Assembly (NCBI GenBank): GCA_045628085.1
Contig: JAZQOZ010000204.1
Location: forward strand, 1-5,598
Direction: 5' to 3'
DNA length: 5,598 nucleotides
Source of the DNA: Firm-04 sp045628085
GTDB taxonomy: Bacteria > Bacillota > Clostridia > Oscillospirales > Ruminococcaceae
The translations under genes and the position numbers were made by a program. Every line of letters starts with the position of its first letter. Position 1 is the first letter of the stretch. A model generated the notes under the pieces. The model was not told the origin of the DNA. It saw only the letters and a list, made by a program, of their open reading frames with translations, and did no database searches. Positions 5,138 to 5,598 of the stretch are shown here, one piece after another.

Positions 5138-5211
5138 GCAGACATTTTTTTGTGACAATAGATACTTTAGTGTCTCCTCAATAACTCTTTCTTTTGAAAT
5201 ATCATTTCAAA
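5119..5211. repeat. 13-bp inverted repeat and adjacent 8-bp palindrome
   Basis: ATTTCAAAAGAAA (5119-5131), lying in the spacer of the acidic-protein promoter, returns as its exact complement TTTCTTTTGAAAT at 5188-5200. The second copy overlaps a further perfect palindrome, TTTGAAAT-ATC-ATTTCAAA (5193-5211). The low-complexity A/T composition raises the odds of chance matches, but a repeated site both in and upstream of the promoter fits cooperative binding by one regulator. Confidence 0.55.
5129..5147. promoter_or_regulatory. Palindrome over the -35 box (candidate operator)
   Basis: AAATGTC, a 5-base centre and GACATTT form a perfect 7-bp inverted repeat that contains the whole -35 box (5132-5137) of the acidic-protein promoter. 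A repressor bound here would block RNA polymerase. Four further T residues follow on the plus strand, so a weak plus-strand terminator is an alternative reading, but no plus-strand gene ends nearby. Confidence 0.55.
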
Positions 5212-5424
5212 TTAGGTGATAGAGCAGAATTTTGAAGAAAAATAGAGCGTTTTATGACGACAACACCATTAAATATGGAAAGAGATTCAGTCAGATTCTA
5301 TTCATTCTTTCGTAAGGTGCAAGCTTTTTTTCGGAAATGATTCAAAAACCTTGCACTTCATTCTTCAAATATGATGTTAATTCAACGTATTATCGTCGGT
5401 TTTGAGTTGCTGAATAGACACTAC
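5212..5424. other. AT-rich intergenic stretch with one long-looped hairpin
   Basis: No gene is supported on either strand between the palindromes and the stop of the edge gene. The only clear structure is GTGCAAG (5317-5323) with CTTGCAC (5350-5356), which can extend inward past one mismatch by a TTTTT/AAAAA pairing, leaving a loop of about 14 bases. No T-run follows the outer stem on either strand, so it is not a standard terminator for the edge gene. TTCATTCTT occurs as a direct repeat at 5301 and 5357. Confidence 0.5.
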
Positions 5425-5598
5425 TTATACGTTATGTTTCTGAATCAAGTCTCTTGTACGCATCTCAGACTTATCGTACTCGATTTCAAAGTAGTCAAGT
5501 ATGCTTTTCATATCATCCTGCATGGATAAAAAGACATCAAGCAATCTATCCTTTTTACTATCGACCTGCCATTCTTTCAGTCCCATATAATAAAACAT
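5425..5598 (-). CDS. C-terminal end of an unidentified gene, cut by the window edge
   Basis: The minus strand is open from the window edge to a TAA at 5427-5425, 57 residues. It starts with MFYYMGLKEWQVDSKKDRLL and continues with an amphipathic stretch (DVFLSMQDDMKSILDYFEIEYDK, split by an FEIEY turn) and a polar tail ending QKHNV. The last three bases of the window read ATG on this strand, but no upstream sequence is available to judge it as a start, and the gene most likely begins further right. The codon pattern looks coding, with regular alternation of charged and hydrophobic residues. I do not recognise the family with confidence; the tail of a Fic-type or other helical protein is only a loose possibility. 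It points towards the acidic-protein gene but is separated from it by about 430 bases and a promoter. Confidence 0.6.
   Translation of the reverse strand: MFYYMGLKEWQVDSKKDRLLDVFLSMQDDMKSILDYFEIEYDKSEMRTRDLIQKHNV

Noticed and set aside
5129..5151. Plus-strand terminator from the palindrome followed by T residues
   Set aside because: No plus-strand gene ends nearby and the same bases form a consensus -35 box for the minus-strand gene, so an operator/promoter reading is preferred.
1..5598. tRNA or rRNA genes
   Set aside because: No cloverleaf with T-arm consensus or conserved rRNA segments was seen on either strand by eye; a GGTTCG string near 2150 on the minus strand lacks the other tRNA arms.

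Overview
The window looks like low-to-mid GC Firmicutes (Clostridia) DNA, most plausibly from the Oscillospiraceae/Ruminococcaceae. The evidence is strong GGAGG ribosome binding sites, sigma-A promoters close to consensus (TTGACT-17-TATAAT and TTGACA-17-TAAAAT), and family content common in gut and rumen clostridia: a DUF4143 ATPase, a YwqG/DUF1963 protein, an ASCH fragment, a HipA-like kinase fragment and an IS21-type IstB fragment. The genus cannot be fixed from the sequence alone. Base composition is uneven: roughly 1-700 and 5010-5598 are clearly AT-rich, while roughly 700-5000 is near balanced and uses CTG/CGC-type codons, which suggests pieces of different origin.

Left part (1-1899) is a mosaic of broken genes. 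A multi-pass membrane sensor reads in from the left edge and stops being recognisable near 705. It is joined to an internal piece of an IS21-family IstB ATPase on the minus strand (about 706-1045), then to a piece of an ASCH-domain gene on the minus strand (about 1034-1240), then to the 3' half of a HipA-like kinase on the plus strand (about 1240-1899). Three junctions in about 550 bases each truncate genes, and no complete IS ends or target duplications are visible. The HipA fragment keeps its own stop and a strong terminator that can work in both directions.

Middle (1941-4475). A 250-base stretch without a supported gene, containing a 13-bp hairpin, separates the terminator from an intact minus-strand DUF4143 ATPase (2189-3412). 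That ATPase has its own near-consensus promoter bracketed by a perfect 9-bp inverted repeat, suggesting autoregulation or an operator. Upstream of it, on the same strand, lies an intact DUF1963/YwqG-family gene with a TTG start and a Pro/Glu/Ser-rich N-terminal linker.

Right part (4476-5598). Between the DUF1963 gene and a 100-residue acidic protein of unknown function is a dense cluster of GGCGTGTA/TACACGCC octamers built around a 12-bp perfect inverted repeat. The acidic protein gene has a clear promoter, a structured leader of about 100 bases that includes a possible 27-codon leader ORF whose stop lies inside the ribosome binding site, and palindromes over its -35 element. The right edge cuts the 3' end of another minus-strand gene. 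No complete multi-gene system is evident. The strongest unexplained signals are the octamer cluster, the two palindrome-bearing promoters, and the gene-fragment mosaic.
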